NCBI RefSeq assembly: GCF_000172415.1
Contig: NZ_ABLD01000021.1
Location: forward strand, 1-64,000
Length of the DNA stretch: 64,000 bases
Direction: 5' to 3'
Origin: Paraburkholderia graminis C4D1M
GTDB lineage: Bacteria > Pseudomonadota > Gammaproteobacteria > Burkholderiales > Burkholderiaceae
Shown here: piece after piece, positions 51,144 to 59,760 of the stretch
How positions within the stretch are numbered: the first letter of the stretch is position 1
Layout of the letters: the number at the start of each line of letters is the position of its first letter
Translations under genes and position numbers: made by a program
The notes under the pieces: model-generated
Told to the model about the DNA's origin: nothing
Database searches by the model: none
What the model saw: only the letters and a program-made list of their open reading frames with translations

Positions 51144-52172
51144 ATGACAAGCATCGATCCTCGTTCGTCGAGTTCGTCGAGTTCGTCGAGTTCGTCGAAC
51201 TCGTCGAACTCGTTGCCCCGTAGTTCAGTCGCGGCGCTGCCGCCCCGCTCGCTCGCCGCGCGCCTCGGCATCACCAGCGTGCCACGCGACGAACTGCGGC
51301 GGCGCTACACCCAAAGCGGCTCGAAGTTCATCCGCATCATGGGCGCGGACGTGCATTATGTCGACGAAGGCCGCGGCGACATCATCGTGATGATTCATGG
51401 TTTCGCGTCGTCGCTGCACACATGGAATCGTGTCGCGGATGAACTGAAACACGCTTACCGCATCATTCGTCTCGACCTGCCGCCGTTCGGCGTGACTGGG
51501 CCGCTGCGCTCCAGCACAGGCGCGATCGAAACGATGGACCTCCCGACCTACCAGCGTTTCATCGACACTTTTTTGCAAGCGCTCGGCATTACGCGCGCGA
51601 CTTTCATCGGCAATTCGCTTGGCGGGCTCATTTCGTGGGACTACGCGGTGCGGCATCGCGAGGCCGTCGAGCGGCTCGTGCTGATCGACTCCGCGGGCTT
51701 TCCGATGCGGCTGCCCATCTATATTGGCCTCTTCAACAGCGCGCTGGTGCGCGCGAGTTCGCCGCGCTGGCTGCCGGAAGCGATCATCAAAAGCGCGGTG
51801 CGCAACGTGTATGGCGATCCGCGCAAAATCGATGCCGTCACGCTGCGGCGCTACGTCGAGTTTTTTCACGGCGAAGGCACGCGCGCCGCGATTGGCAAGA
51901 TGGTGCCGACGCTCGATTTCGCCGAACTGGATACGAATGTGCTGACGACACTCGCGCTGCCGACGCTCGTATTGTGGGGCGCGAAGGACCGCTGGATTCC
52001 GACCGCGCACGCGGCTGAATTCGCGCAGCGCATTCCGGGCGCGAAATCGGTCATGTATCCGGGCCTTGGACACATTCCGATGGAGGAAGCGCCCGAGCGC
52101 GTGCTGACCGACCTGCGGGCGTTTCTCGGCACGCATGCCGCTCCGAAAGCAGGCGCCGTCGCGCGCGCCTAG
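51144..52172 (+). CDS. Alpha/beta hydrolase
   Basis: A 342-residue alpha/beta hydrolase. The oxyanion-hole motif is HGFASS, the nucleophile Ser158 is in GNSLGG, the acid is Asp282 (WGAKDRWIP) and the base His310 (GLGHIPME). Residues 8-22 are an almost pure Ser run encoded by a 9-bp tandem repeat, ahead of the catalytic domain. It lies 96 bases after the monooxygenase gene and likely hydrolyses the ester that enzyme makes. Its stop shares CTAG with a short ORF on the other strand. Confidence 0.88.
   Translation: MTSIDPRSSSSSSSSSSSNSSNSLPRSSVAALPPRSLAARLGITSVPRDELRRRYTQSGSKFIRIMGADVHYVDEGRGDIIVMIHGFASSLHTWNRVADELKHAYRIIRLDLPPFGVTGPLRSSTGAIETMDLPTYQRFIDTFLQALGITRATFIGNSLGGLISWDYAVRHREAVERLVLIDSAGFPMRLPIYIGLFNSALVRASSPRWLPEAIIKSAVRNVYGDPRKIDAVTLRRYVEFFHGEGTRAAIGKMVPTLDFAELDTNVLTTLALPTLVLWGAKDRWIPTAHAAEFAQRIPGAKSVMYPGLGHIPMEEAPERVLTDLRAFLGTHAAPKAGAVARA
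51164..51208 (+). repeat. 9-bp tandem repeat encoding a serine run
   Basis: TTCGTCGAG occurs three times exactly (51164, 51173, 51182), followed by two variants (TTCGTCGAA, CTCGTCGAA). It is in frame near the 5' end of the hydrolase gene and changes in copy number would add or remove three residues. Confidence 0.9.
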
Positions 52173-52288
52173 CCCCTTCCTCCGAGCAAGCGCAGCAAGT
52201 CCCAGAGAAATTTAAAGAGCATGACGATCAGCTCCCACAGATGGTAAAGCTGCTGCCAGCCGGAAGCGCGCGCGAAGGAATCGAACAT
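52169..52288 (-). CDS. Possible 39-residue hydrophobic peptide
   Basis: A short ORF, MFDSFARASGWQQLYHLWELIVMLFKFLWDLLRLLGGRG, with a strongly amphipathic or membrane-seeking core rich in Trp, Leu and Phe. It is convergent with the hydrolase gene and its TAG shares the CTAG of that gene's stop. The ribosome site is weak. It could be a small membrane protein or chance. Confidence 0.35.
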   Translation of the reverse strand: MFDSFARASGWQQLYHLWELIVMLFKFLWDLLRLLGGRG

Positions 52289-52483
52289 CGTTAAAGTTGA
52301 TCAGGAATGGCGGCGCTTGCCGCGGCGCCAAACCGGACATCATAACGACTGCGGCGTAGCGACTGCGGGATACCCCGTATCAAGTCCGCCGAAAGCCAGC
52401 CGTAAACGCGTCGAGAAGAGGCTGTGTTCGTGCTCGACGAGCGCGTGACCGGCAGCGTTGCTAGCGTCATCAAGGAGACGTTC

Positions 52484-53887
52484 ATGTCGCGTTTCAGCTT
52501 TCGCCGGACGGGCCGACCGCAAGGGGTCGTCGGCGATATTGCCGCGCAGGCGGGCAAACTGGGTATCGAAATCTGCGATGTATCGGGCCACGTCGATGAA
52601 GTCGCCGCGCGCGTGCAGCATCAGGCACAGGTGTGCCGGGCGTTGCGCGAATCCGCCGCGCAGACGCTCGCCGGCAATCATCGGATCGCGACCGCCGCGC
52701 GGGGTATGCGCGATGTGTCGGCGCAAGCGGCGACCGGCGTGCAGGAATCGCACGACACGCTGGAGGCGTCGCTTGCCGACATCCACGGGCTGGTAGAAGG
52801 CGTGACTGTGATCGAGAGTCAGATCGGCGCGCTGCGCAGCGCGCTCGCGCATGTGAGCCGCGTCTCCGAGGAAATCTCGCTGATCGCGCGGCAAACGCAT
52901 CTGCTCGCGCTGAACGCGGCGATCGAAGCCGCGCGCGCCGGCGAGTCCGGCCGAAGTTTCGCGGTGGTGGCGGCCGAGGTGAAGAATCTGTCGGCGAAGA
53001 CCGCGCAGGCGACCGGCCAGATCGAGACCACGCTCGCGCAACTCACGCAGCAGACCGAGCAGTTGATCAACGAAGGCTCGGTGAATACGGAGCGGGCGCA
53101 TCGGGTGCGCGAGGGCACGCGCAAGATCGGCGACGTCGTGCATTCGACGGGCGACGCGATCGCGCATCTGAACAACGAGGCCGAGCAGATCGCCGCGTTG
53201 ACCGGCGAAATCGAGACGCAGTGCGGCGGACTCGAGGCGCAGGTGCTGGAAATGGCGAGCGGCGTCGAGGATTCGAGCGAGAACTTCGTGCAGGCGAAGG
53301 ATCGGCTCGGCAATCTGCTCGGCGTCTCAGAGACCTTGATCGAACTGACGGCGGCGGCGGGCGTCGAGACGCCGGACACGCGTTTCATCGAAGCCGTGCA
53401 GGACGCGGCGGCGGCGGTGAGCAAGCTATTCGAGGCGGCGGTCGCACGCGGCGAGATTTCGCTCGACGATCTGTTCGATCAGCATTACGTGCCCGTGCCT
53501 GGCAGCAATCCGCAGCAGTTCATGACGCGGTTCACGGCTTTCACCGATCGCGTTCTGCCGGCGATTCAGGAGCCGCTACTTGATCTCGATCCGAGGGTTG
53601 CGTTCTCTGCCGCAATCGACGTGCGCGGTTATCTGCCGACGCACAACCTGAAGTTCTCTTTGCCGCAGCGTGACGATGTCGTGTGGAATATGGCCAATTG
53701 CCGGAACCGGCGCATTTTTAACGACCGCACTGGACTGGCTGCCGGGTCGCATACGAAGAAGTTTTTGCTGCAGACGTATCGGCGCGATATGGGCGGTGGA
53801 CAGTTTGTTTTGATGAAGGATGCGTCCGCGCCGGTTTTTGTGCAGGGACGGCATTGGGGCGGGGTTCGGATTGGGTATAGGGTTTAA
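52484..53887 (+). CDS. Soluble chemoreceptor with C-terminal sensor domain
   Basis: A 467-residue methyl-accepting chemotaxis protein without membrane helices. The signalling coiled coil is N-terminal, with the conserved tip ARQTHLLALNAAIEAARAGESGRSFAVVAAEV. The C-terminal 140 residues (from about DDLFDQHYVPVPGS) form a separate domain with CRNRRIFNDRTG and FLLQTYRRDMGGGQFVLMKD, the pattern of a Cache-like sensor fold found after the signalling domain. The start follows AAGGAGA. It probably senses an intracellular signal; the ligand is unknown. Confidence 0.9.
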   Translation: MSRFSFRRTGRPQGVVGDIAAQAGKLGIEICDVSGHVDEVAARVQHQAQVCRALRESAAQTLAGNHRIATAARGMRDVSAQAATGVQESHDTLEASLADIHGLVEGVTVIESQIGALRSALAHVSRVSEEISLIARQTHLLALNAAIEAARAGESGRSFAVVAAEVKNLSAKTAQATGQIETTLAQLTQQTEQLINEGSVNTERAHRVREGTRKIGDVVHSTGDAIAHLNNEAEQIAALTGEIETQCGGLEAQVLEMASGVEDSSENFVQAKDRLGNLLGVSETLIELTAAAGVETPDTRFIEAVQDAAAAVSKLFEAAVARGEISLDDLFDQHYVPVPGSNPQQFMTRFTAFTDRVLPAIQEPLLDLDPRVAFSAAIDVRGYLPTHNLKFSLPQRDDVVWNMANCRNRRIFNDRTGLAAGSHTKKFLLQTYRRDMGGGQFVLMKDASAPVFVQGRHWGGVRIGYRV

Positions 53888-53905
53888 GCTGCAATTCGTG
53901 AAACA

Positions 53906-53923
53906 GGGCAAGCGCACTTGCCC
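53906..53923. terminator. Hairpin between convergent chemoreceptor and potI genes
   Basis: GGGCAAG (53906-53912) and CTTGCCC (53917-53923) with loop CGCA. It lacks a T tract but sits between two convergent 3' ends. Confidence 0.5.
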
Positions 53924-53929
53924 CGTCAC

Positions 53930-54748
53930 CTACCCCCTCACCTGCACCCTTCTCCTCTCCGCCCGCTGCATAAAATAATTCACCGCCACCACGCCAACCG
54001 TCACCACCGCGATAAACAACGTCGCCAACGCATTCATCTCGGGATTCAAACCCAACCTGACGCGCGAAAAAACCACCAGCGGCAACGTCGTCGACCCCGG
54101 CCCCGACAGAAACGCGGATAAAACCAGATCGTCGATCGACAACGTAAAAGACAATAACCAGCCCGACACCAGCGCCTGTGAAATCAGCGGCAACGTGATC
54201 GAGAAAAACACCCGCAGCGGCGTCGCGCCGAGGTCGAGCGCCGCTTCCTCGAGCGAAGGATGCAACTCCTTGACACGCGACTGCACGATAATCGCCACGT
54301 ACGAAATACACAGCATCACGTGCCCGATCCAGATCGTGAAAATGCCGCGCCCCGCCGGCCAGCCGAGCCACTTCGCCATTTCGATAAAGAGCAGCAGCAG
54401 CGATATGCCCTGAATCACCTCAGGGATCACGAGCGGCGCGTTGATCATGCCGGTATAAAGCGTAAAGCCGCGAAAACGCCCCATGCGCGCGAGCACAAAA
54501 CCCGCCCATGTGCCGATAATCACCGACGCAAACGCCGTCAGCACCGCTACTCTCAACGACAGCCACGCCGCCGCAATCAGTTCGTCGTCGTGCAATAACG
54601 CCGCATACCAGCGCGTCGAAAAACGCGTCCATACGGTGACGAGTTGCGATTCGTTGAACGAATAGACGACCAGACTGATAATCGGTATATACAGGAACAG
54701 AAAGCCCAGCGCCAACGCGGTGAACTGCAATATCCGGTTCGGCTTCAT
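53930..54748 (-). CDS. potI: Putrescine/spermidine ABC permease, second subunit
   Basis: A 272-residue inner-membrane permease with six helices and the EAA loop (EEAALDLGATPLRVFFSITLPLI) that contacts the ATPase. Compared with PotI/PotC the length and end are normal. The start ATG overlaps the TGA of the preceding permease by one base. It is the last gene of the leftward polyamine operon. Confidence 0.93.
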   Translation of the reverse strand: MKPNRILQFTALALGFLFLYIPIISLVVYSFNESQLVTVWTRFSTRWYAALLHDDELIAAAWLSLRVAVLTAFASVIIGTWAGFVLARMGRFRGFTLYTGMINAPLVIPEVIQGISLLLLFIEMAKWLGWPAGRGIFTIWIGHVMLCISYVAIIVQSRVKELHPSLEEAALDLGATPLRVFFSITLPLISQALVSGWLLSFTLSIDDLVLSAFLSGPGSTTLPLVVFSRVRLGLNPEMNALATLFIAVVTVGVVAVNYFMQRAERRRVQVRG

Positions 54749-55677
54749 CAGCGTTTTTCCTCCATCGCCTTGGCCTGCGCGTACTGGAAAAACGCCATCG
54801 GCACCAACAGCAGCACTACCATCGCACACGTCACGGCCGAAGCCATCGGCCAATCGGCATTGTCGAAAAACTCATTCCACATCACGCGACCGATCATCAG
54901 CGTATTCGCGCCGCCGAGCAATTCCGGAATCACGTACTCGCCCACCGCCGGGATAAACACCAGCAGGCAACCGGCGATAATGCCGTTCTTCGAAAGCGGC
55001 AATGTGATCTGCCAGAACGCTTTCCAAGGTCTTGCGCCCAGGTCGTAGGCGGCTTCGAGCAAGGTCATGTCCATTTTCACGAGATGCGCGTACAACGGCA
55101 TCACGAGAAACGGCAGATACGAATAGACCATGCCGATATAAACCGCCGTATTCGTGTGATACAGCTCTATCGGCGAATGAATCAGGCCGATCGACATCAG
55201 AAAGTTATTCAGCAGCCCGTTGTTTTTCAGAATCCCGATCCACGCATACACGCGAATCAGGAACGACGTCCAGAACGGCAGCATCACGGCCATCATCAGC
55301 AGATTGCGGCGCGCTGGATCCGAACGTGCGATGTAATACGCCATCGGATAACCGATCAGCAGGCACAGCAGCGTCGAAATCGCGGCCACGACAACCGAAT
55401 TCACATACGTCGCGAAATACAGGCTGTCGGTGACGAGAAACGCGTAATGCGACAGATCGAGCTTGAGATTGATCGCGCCGTCCGCGAAACTCGTGAGCTC
55501 GGTATACGGCGGAATGCCGAGCTGCAAATCGGCAAAGCTGATCTTCACGACCAGCAGAAACGGCACCAGAAAAAACAGCAGCAGCCAGACGAACGGACCG
55601 GCCACCACGGCGGTGCGGCCCGTCAGGTTAAAGCGCCGCACCGGCCAGTTGAGAACCGAATGGAACTGGCGCTTCAT
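54748..55677 (-). CDS. potH: Putrescine/spermidine ABC permease, first subunit
   Basis: A 309-residue permease with six helices. The EAA-type loop is LLEAAYDLGARPWKAFWQITLPLSKNGI. The N-terminal cytoplasmic tail (MKRQFHSVLNWPVRRFN) is typical of PotH. The start overlaps the stop of the ATPase gene as ATGA and the stop overlaps the potI start, so translation of the three is coupled. Confidence 0.94.
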   Translation of the reverse strand: MKRQFHSVLNWPVRRFNLTGRTAVVAGPFVWLLLFFLVPFLLVVKISFADLQLGIPPYTELTSFADGAINLKLDLSHYAFLVTDSLYFATYVNSVVVAAISTLLCLLIGYPMAYYIARSDPARRNLLMMAVMLPFWTSFLIRVYAWIGILKNNGLLNNFLMSIGLIHSPIELYHTNTAVYIGMVYSYLPFLVMPLYAHLVKMDMTLLEAAYDLGARPWKAFWQITLPLSKNGIIAGCLLVFIPAVGEYVIPELLGGANTLMIGRVMWNEFFDNADWPMASAVTCAMVVLLLVPMAFFQYAQAKAMEEKR

Positions 55678-56840
55678 GACGTCAGCACCACACCGGCCGA
55701 TGCGCTCCAGCGCACGTACACTTCGTCGCCCCAGGTGGGCGGATCGATCTCCGTCAGCGCGAGGCTCGTCACGTTCGCGATCACGGTTTTGCCGCCGTCG
55801 AGCTTCACGTGATACAGCGAATAGCCGCCCATGTACGCGATATTCGACACGACGCCCTTGCCCCAGTTGAACGCGCCCTCGGGCGGCTTGCTCGTGAGCG
55901 CGATCCGCTCGGGCCGCACCGAGATCGTCACCGGCATGCCGAGCGGACCGGTAATGCCGTGGCTCACATACAAACGGCAAGTCAGATCGGGCGTTTCGAT
56001 AAAGACGTGGTCGGGTTCGTCCTCGACCGTATGGCCTTCGAACAGATTCGTCGAGCCGATGAACTCCGCCGAGAAGCGGCTATTCGGATACTCGTACACC
56101 TCGTGCGGCGTGCCGAGCTGGACGATCTCGCCTTCGCTCATTACCGCGAGGCGCCCGGCCATCGTCATCGCTTCTTCCTGATCGTGCGTGACCATGATGC
56201 AGGTCACGCCGACCTTGTCGAGAATGTTGACGAGCTCGATCTGCGTGCGCTGGCGAATCTGCTTGTCGAGCGCGGACATCGGTTCGTCGAGCAGCAACAG
56301 CTTCGGCCGCTTCACCAGCGAACGCGCCAGCGCCACCCGCTGCTGCTGGCCGCCGGAAAGCTGATGCGGCTTGCGCTTCGCAAAGCGGCCCATCTGCACG
56401 AGTTCGAGCGCGGTCTGCACGCGGTCCTTGAGTTCGGCCTTGGCCACGCCTTCCTGCTTCAGACCGAACGCGACGTTCGACTCGACCGTCATATGCGGAA
56501 AAAGCGCATACGACTGGAACATCATGTTGACCGGCCGCCGGTACGGCGGCAGTTGCGCAAGGTCTTCGCCGTCGATAAGGATCTTGCCCGAGGTCACGGT
56601 CTCGAGCCCGGCGAGCATCCGCAACAACGTCGACTTGCCGCAGCCGGAACTGCCGAGCAGCGCGAACAGCTCGCCCTTTTTCACCGACAGATTGACCTGC
56701 TTGACCGCCACGGTCTCGCCGAATTTCTTCACGACGTCGACGACCTGCACGAAATTATCGGCGGCGGCGTCGATCGCGGCGTTGCCGCCGGCGGGCGACA
56801 CGGCCGTCCGGTCCAGCGCGCCCGGCTGCTCACTACTCAT
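55674..56840 (-). CDS. potG: Putrescine ABC transporter ATP-binding protein
   Basis: A 388-residue ABC ATPase. Walker A is GSSGCGKST (about residues 63-71), ABC signature LSGGQQQRVALARS, Walker B LLLLDEPMSALD, H-loop THDQEEAM. The C-terminal 140 residues form the TOBE regulatory domain usual in PotA/PotG. It energises polyamine import. Start ATG at 56840 or the adjacent GTG (56843) are both possible. A hairpin separates it from potF. Confidence 0.94.
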   Translation of the reverse strand: MSSEQPGALDRTAVSPAGGNAAIDAAADNFVQVVDVVKKFGETVAVKQVNLSVKKGELFALLGSSGCGKSTLLRMLAGLETVTSGKILIDGEDLAQLPPYRRPVNMMFQSYALFPHMTVESNVAFGLKQEGVAKAELKDRVQTALELVQMGRFAKRKPHQLSGGQQQRVALARSLVKRPKLLLLDEPMSALDKQIRQRTQIELVNILDKVGVTCIMVTHDQEEAMTMAGRLAVMSEGEIVQLGTPHEVYEYPNSRFSAEFIGSTNLFEGHTVEDEPDHVFIETPDLTCRLYVSHGITGPLGMPVTISVRPERIALTSKPPEGAFNWGKGVVSNIAYMGGYSLYHVKLDGGKTVIANVTSLALTEIDPPTWGDEVYVRWSASAGVVLTS

Positions 56841-56871
56841 CACAATGCTTCACTCCGGCGTTTGACGAACA

Positions 56872-56897
56872 AAGCCCCCGGTGAACACCGAGGGCTT
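56872..56897 (-). terminator. Partial terminator between potF and potG
   Basis: AAGCCCcCGGTG (56872-56883) pairs with CACCGaGGGCTT (56886-56897) apart from one internal mismatch; on the minus strand CTTTGTT follows. It may stop part of the transcripts after potF so that binding protein exceeds the membrane complex. Confidence 0.6.
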
Positions 56898-56934
56898 CTT
56901 GATGATGCTGTTACCCGTTCACTCCGGCCACGCT

Positions 56935-58035
56935 TCAGCGGCCGGACTTGAACTCGGTCCAGAGCCGCGTCTGCAGCCGCTGCACTTCGGGCGGCAACGG
57001 CTTCAACAGGAACAGCGTCTTGATGACTTCGGGCGGCGGGTACACGGCGGGATCGTTCGCGACGTCCTTATCCACGTATTTACGCGCTTCGAGATTCGCG
57101 CTCGGGTAGTAGACGGCGTTGGTGATCGCGGCATGCACTTGCGGCGTTTCGATGTAGTTGATCCACTCGAGCGCGGCTTCCTTGTTCTTCGCGTCCTTCG
57201 GAATCGCCATCACGTCGAACCATACGGGCGCGCCGCCCTTCGGAATGTAATACTCGATCTTGTACGGCTTCTTCGCTTCGATCGCGCGATGTTTCGCGAT
57301 CACCACGTCGCCCGACCAGCCGTAGGCGAAGCACACGTCGCCACCCACCAGATCGTTGATATAGCCCGACGAGTTGAACTGCGTGATGTACGGGCGAATC
57401 TTCTTGAGCATCGCGAGCGCCTCGCGATAGTCGGCCGGATTCGTGCTCATCGGGTCTTTGCCGATGTAATGCAGCGCGGCGGCGAACATCTGATCCGGCG
57501 CATCCAGCACGGACACGCCGCACGCCTTCAGCTTCGAGATGTTTTCCGGCTTGAAGAGCACGTCCCAGTTATCGAGCGGCACATTCTTGCCGAGAATCTG
57601 CTGGGCCTTCGTCACGTTGTAGCCGAGTCCGGTCGTGCCGTACGCCCAGGGCACCGTGAACTTGTTGCCGGGATCGGCGCCGGCCACAAGCGCCATCAGC
57701 GACGGGTCGAGGTACTTGAGGTTCGGCAGCTTTGACTTGTCGAGCGGCGCGAAGATGCCCGCGGCGATCTGCTTGCCGGCGTAATTGCTGGTCGGCACGA
57801 CGATGTCGTAACCGGAATTGCCGGTCAGCAGCTTGGCTTGCAGCGTGTCGTCGCTATCGTAGTTGTCGTATTTGACCTGGACGCCGGACTGCTTCGTGAA
57901 GTTCGGAATGGTGTCCTTGGCGATGTAATCGGACCAGTTGTACACGTTGAGCTGCGTATCCTTCGCTGCCGCCGTCAACCACGGCGCCGCGCACAAGACC
58001 AGCGCAGCCACTTGCCCCACTACCCGTCTTTTCAT
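56935..58035 (-). CDS. potF: Periplasmic polyamine-binding protein
   Basis: A 366-residue exported protein. The signal peptide is at residues 1-24 (MKRRVVGQVAALVLCAAPWLTAAA). The mature part begins KDTQLNVYNWSDYIAKDTIPNF, the hallmark of PotF/PotD proteins, followed by YDIVVPTSNYAGKQI and VPWAYGTTGLGYN. CGGAGA is six bases before the start. It delivers putrescine or spermidine to PotGHI. It is the first gene of the leftward operon. Confidence 0.93.
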   Translation of the reverse strand: MKRRVVGQVAALVLCAAPWLTAAAKDTQLNVYNWSDYIAKDTIPNFTKQSGVQVKYDNYDSDDTLQAKLLTGNSGYDIVVPTSNYAGKQIAAGIFAPLDKSKLPNLKYLDPSLMALVAGADPGNKFTVPWAYGTTGLGYNVTKAQQILGKNVPLDNWDVLFKPENISKLKACGVSVLDAPDQMFAAALHYIGKDPMSTNPADYREALAMLKKIRPYITQFNSSGYINDLVGGDVCFAYGWSGDVVIAKHRAIEAKKPYKIEYYIPKGGAPVWFDVMAIPKDAKNKEAALEWINYIETPQVHAAITNAVYYPSANLEARKYVDKDVANDPAVYPPPEVIKTLFLLKPLPPEVQRLQTRLWTEFKSGR

Positions 58036-58252
58036 CCCGTTCTCCGATCGTGCCGGTCCGAGCCGGCCGTCCTCACGCACGCCGCGAGCTGCGCCATGCT
58101 GCGCTAGCGGCTCCCCTGAAAAACCCGAAAACTACCATCAATTATTGCGCGGTCCAAAAAAAATGCCGCAGTGTCGCGCAAACGGTACAGCGTAAGCCGC
58201 GCCGCCGGAAAATGGGCGCAATTTTAGCGGGTTATGGGCGCGTGTCTACCCG

Positions 58253-58288
58253 AAAAAAACGCCGCCACGCTTAGGCGCTCTGGCGGCG
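58253..58288 (-). terminator. Orphan intrinsic terminator upstream of mntH
   Basis: CGCCGCCA (58260-58267) pairs with TGGCGGCG (58281-58288). On the minus strand the stem is followed by seven T residues (A run 58253-58259). No annotated gene to its right reads in that direction. Confidence 0.8.
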
Positions 58289-58339
58289 GCCTCACGTAGG
58301 CTCCCACGCGCATGACAAGCCAAACGCGAAGCCGGGCGA
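58253..58339 (-). ncRNA. Candidate small RNA between potF and mntH
   Basis: A minus-strand transcript of about 87 bases is suggested by a -35 TTGCCC (58368-58373), a 16-base spacer, a -10 TATTGT (58346-58351), and a complete intrinsic terminator (58253-58288). No ORF with a ribosome site fits in it. Purely predicted. Confidence 0.3.
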
Positions 58340-58461
58340 CGGAGCACAATAGCTGACAACGGACAAGGGGCAACAGCGGCGAGGCGCGGGCTCGATCGGC
58401 AGCAACGCGCCCGGCGGGCACAAGCCTTGCGAAACCAGGCAGTCTTTGACCTCAGGCATCC

Positions 58462-59757
58462 ATGAACACCAATCCGTTCGCGCTGCGCCCAAACCGCCGT
58501 CGACGTCTGCCCGAAGGAGGACCCGCGCACTGGTTCTCGTTCGTCGGCGCGGGTGCGCTGATTGCCGTCGGCTATATCGATCCCGGCAATTGGGCAACGG
58601 CGCTCGGCGCGGGCGCCGGCTACGGCTACCAGTTGCTCGGCATGGTGGTGCTCTCCAGCCTGATGGCGATGCTGCTGCAATGGCTGTCGTCACGGCTCGG
58701 CGTCGTGACCGGGCGCGATCTCGCGCAGGTTTGCCGCGAGCGTTCGGGGCCGCGCCGCACGATCTTCCTGTGGCTGACCAGCGAAGTGGCGATCATCGCC
58801 TGCGATGTCGCCGAAGTGGTCGGCAGCGCCGTCGCGTTGCAATTGCTGCTGGGCGTCTCGCTGACCGTGGGTGTGCTGATGTCCGCGGTATGCACGTTCG
58901 CGCTGCTGGCGCTTCAGCAGATAGGCGGCCGCAAGCTGGAAGCGGTGATCGCGTTGCTGATCGGCTTCGTCGGCTTGTGCTTCGTGATCGAACTGGCGCT
59001 CGCGCGGCCCGACTGGCACGCGGCGCTGGCGGGCACCGCGCCCAGCCCCGAGCTTCTGCGCAACGCGGGCATGCTGTGGCTCGCGGCGGGCATCGTCGGC
59101 GCGACGGTGATGCCGCACAACCTCTATCTGCACTCGTCGCTCGTCAAGCATCACGCGCCCGACAACAGCGACGCGCAGATCAAGGCCGCGCTGCATGTCG
59201 TCAATATCGACACCATCGGCTCGCTGCTCTTTGCTTTCGTGATCAATGCCGCGCTGCTGATCGTCGCCGCCGCCGTGTTCCATGCGAGCGGCCACCGCGA
59301 CGTCACCGATCTCGCGGACGCTCATCGTCTGATCGCGCCGCTGCTCGGCACGCGCTGGGCCGGCATCCTGTTTGCCGCGGCGCTGCTGGCCTGCGGACTG
59401 AGCGCGACCGTCACCGGCACGCTGGCCGGCCAGGCGGTGATGGAAGGCTTCCTGCAACTGCGTCTGCCGCGCTGGAAGCGTGCGCTGCTCACGCGCGCAC
59501 TGGCAATCGGACCGGCGCTGGTGGCCGTGACGATGTTCGGCCAGGAAGGCTCGAATCAGTTGCTGGTGGCAAGCCAGGTGGTGCTGAGCCTGCAATTGCC
59601 GCTCGCGGTCGTGCCGCTGATCCGCTACGCGTCGGATACGAGCCTGATGCGCGACTGGCGCGTGCACGGCGTGCCGCTGGTGCTGGCGTGGATGTCGGCG
59701 GCTTTCATCATCCTGCTGAACGGCGCGCTGCTGTGGCAGGTTGCGTTGGGTGAGTGA
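58462..59757 (+). CDS. mntH: Nramp family divalent metal transporter
   Basis: A 431-residue proton-coupled Mn2+/Fe2+ importer with 11 predicted helices. TM1 has the metal-binding DPGN (Asp40 to Asn43) and TM6 MPHN (Met217 to Asn220) in MPHNLYLHSSLV, both diagnostic of bacterial MntH. The start is preceded by a weak site (CTCAGGCATCC). A hairpin follows the stop. Regulation by a manganese or iron sensor is likely, but no clear box is seen. Confidence 0.94.
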   Translation: MNTNPFALRPNRRRRLPEGGPAHWFSFVGAGALIAVGYIDPGNWATALGAGAGYGYQLLGMVVLSSLMAMLLQWLSSRLGVVTGRDLAQVCRERSGPRRTIFLWLTSEVAIIACDVAEVVGSAVALQLLLGVSLTVGVLMSAVCTFALLALQQIGGRKLEAVIALLIGFVGLCFVIELALARPDWHAALAGTAPSPELLRNAGMLWLAAGIVGATVMPHNLYLHSSLVKHHAPDNSDAQIKAALHVVNIDTIGSLLFAFVINAALLIVAAAVFHASGHRDVTDLADAHRLIAPLLGTRWAGILFAAALLACGLSATVTGTLAGQAVMEGFLQLRLPRWKRALLTRALAIGPALVAVTMFGQEGSNQLLVASQVVLSLQLPLAVVPLIRYASDTSLMRDWRVHGVPLVLAWMSAAFIILLNGALLWQVALGE

Positions 59758-59760
59758 GCC

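Larger units (their letters stand above)
58036..58461. other. Divergent region between potF and mntH
   Basis: 426 bases without a supported gene. The potF promoter should be in 58036-58200. The middle has an intrinsic terminator on the minus strand (58253-58288) with a promoter-like pair to its right (58346-58373), which do not belong to any annotated gene. No manganese riboswitch was recognised. Confidence 0.5.

Noticed and set aside
58081..58461. Manganese riboswitch (yybP-ykoY type) before mntH
   Set aside because: None of the conserved loops could be recognised; only the minus-strand terminator is clear.
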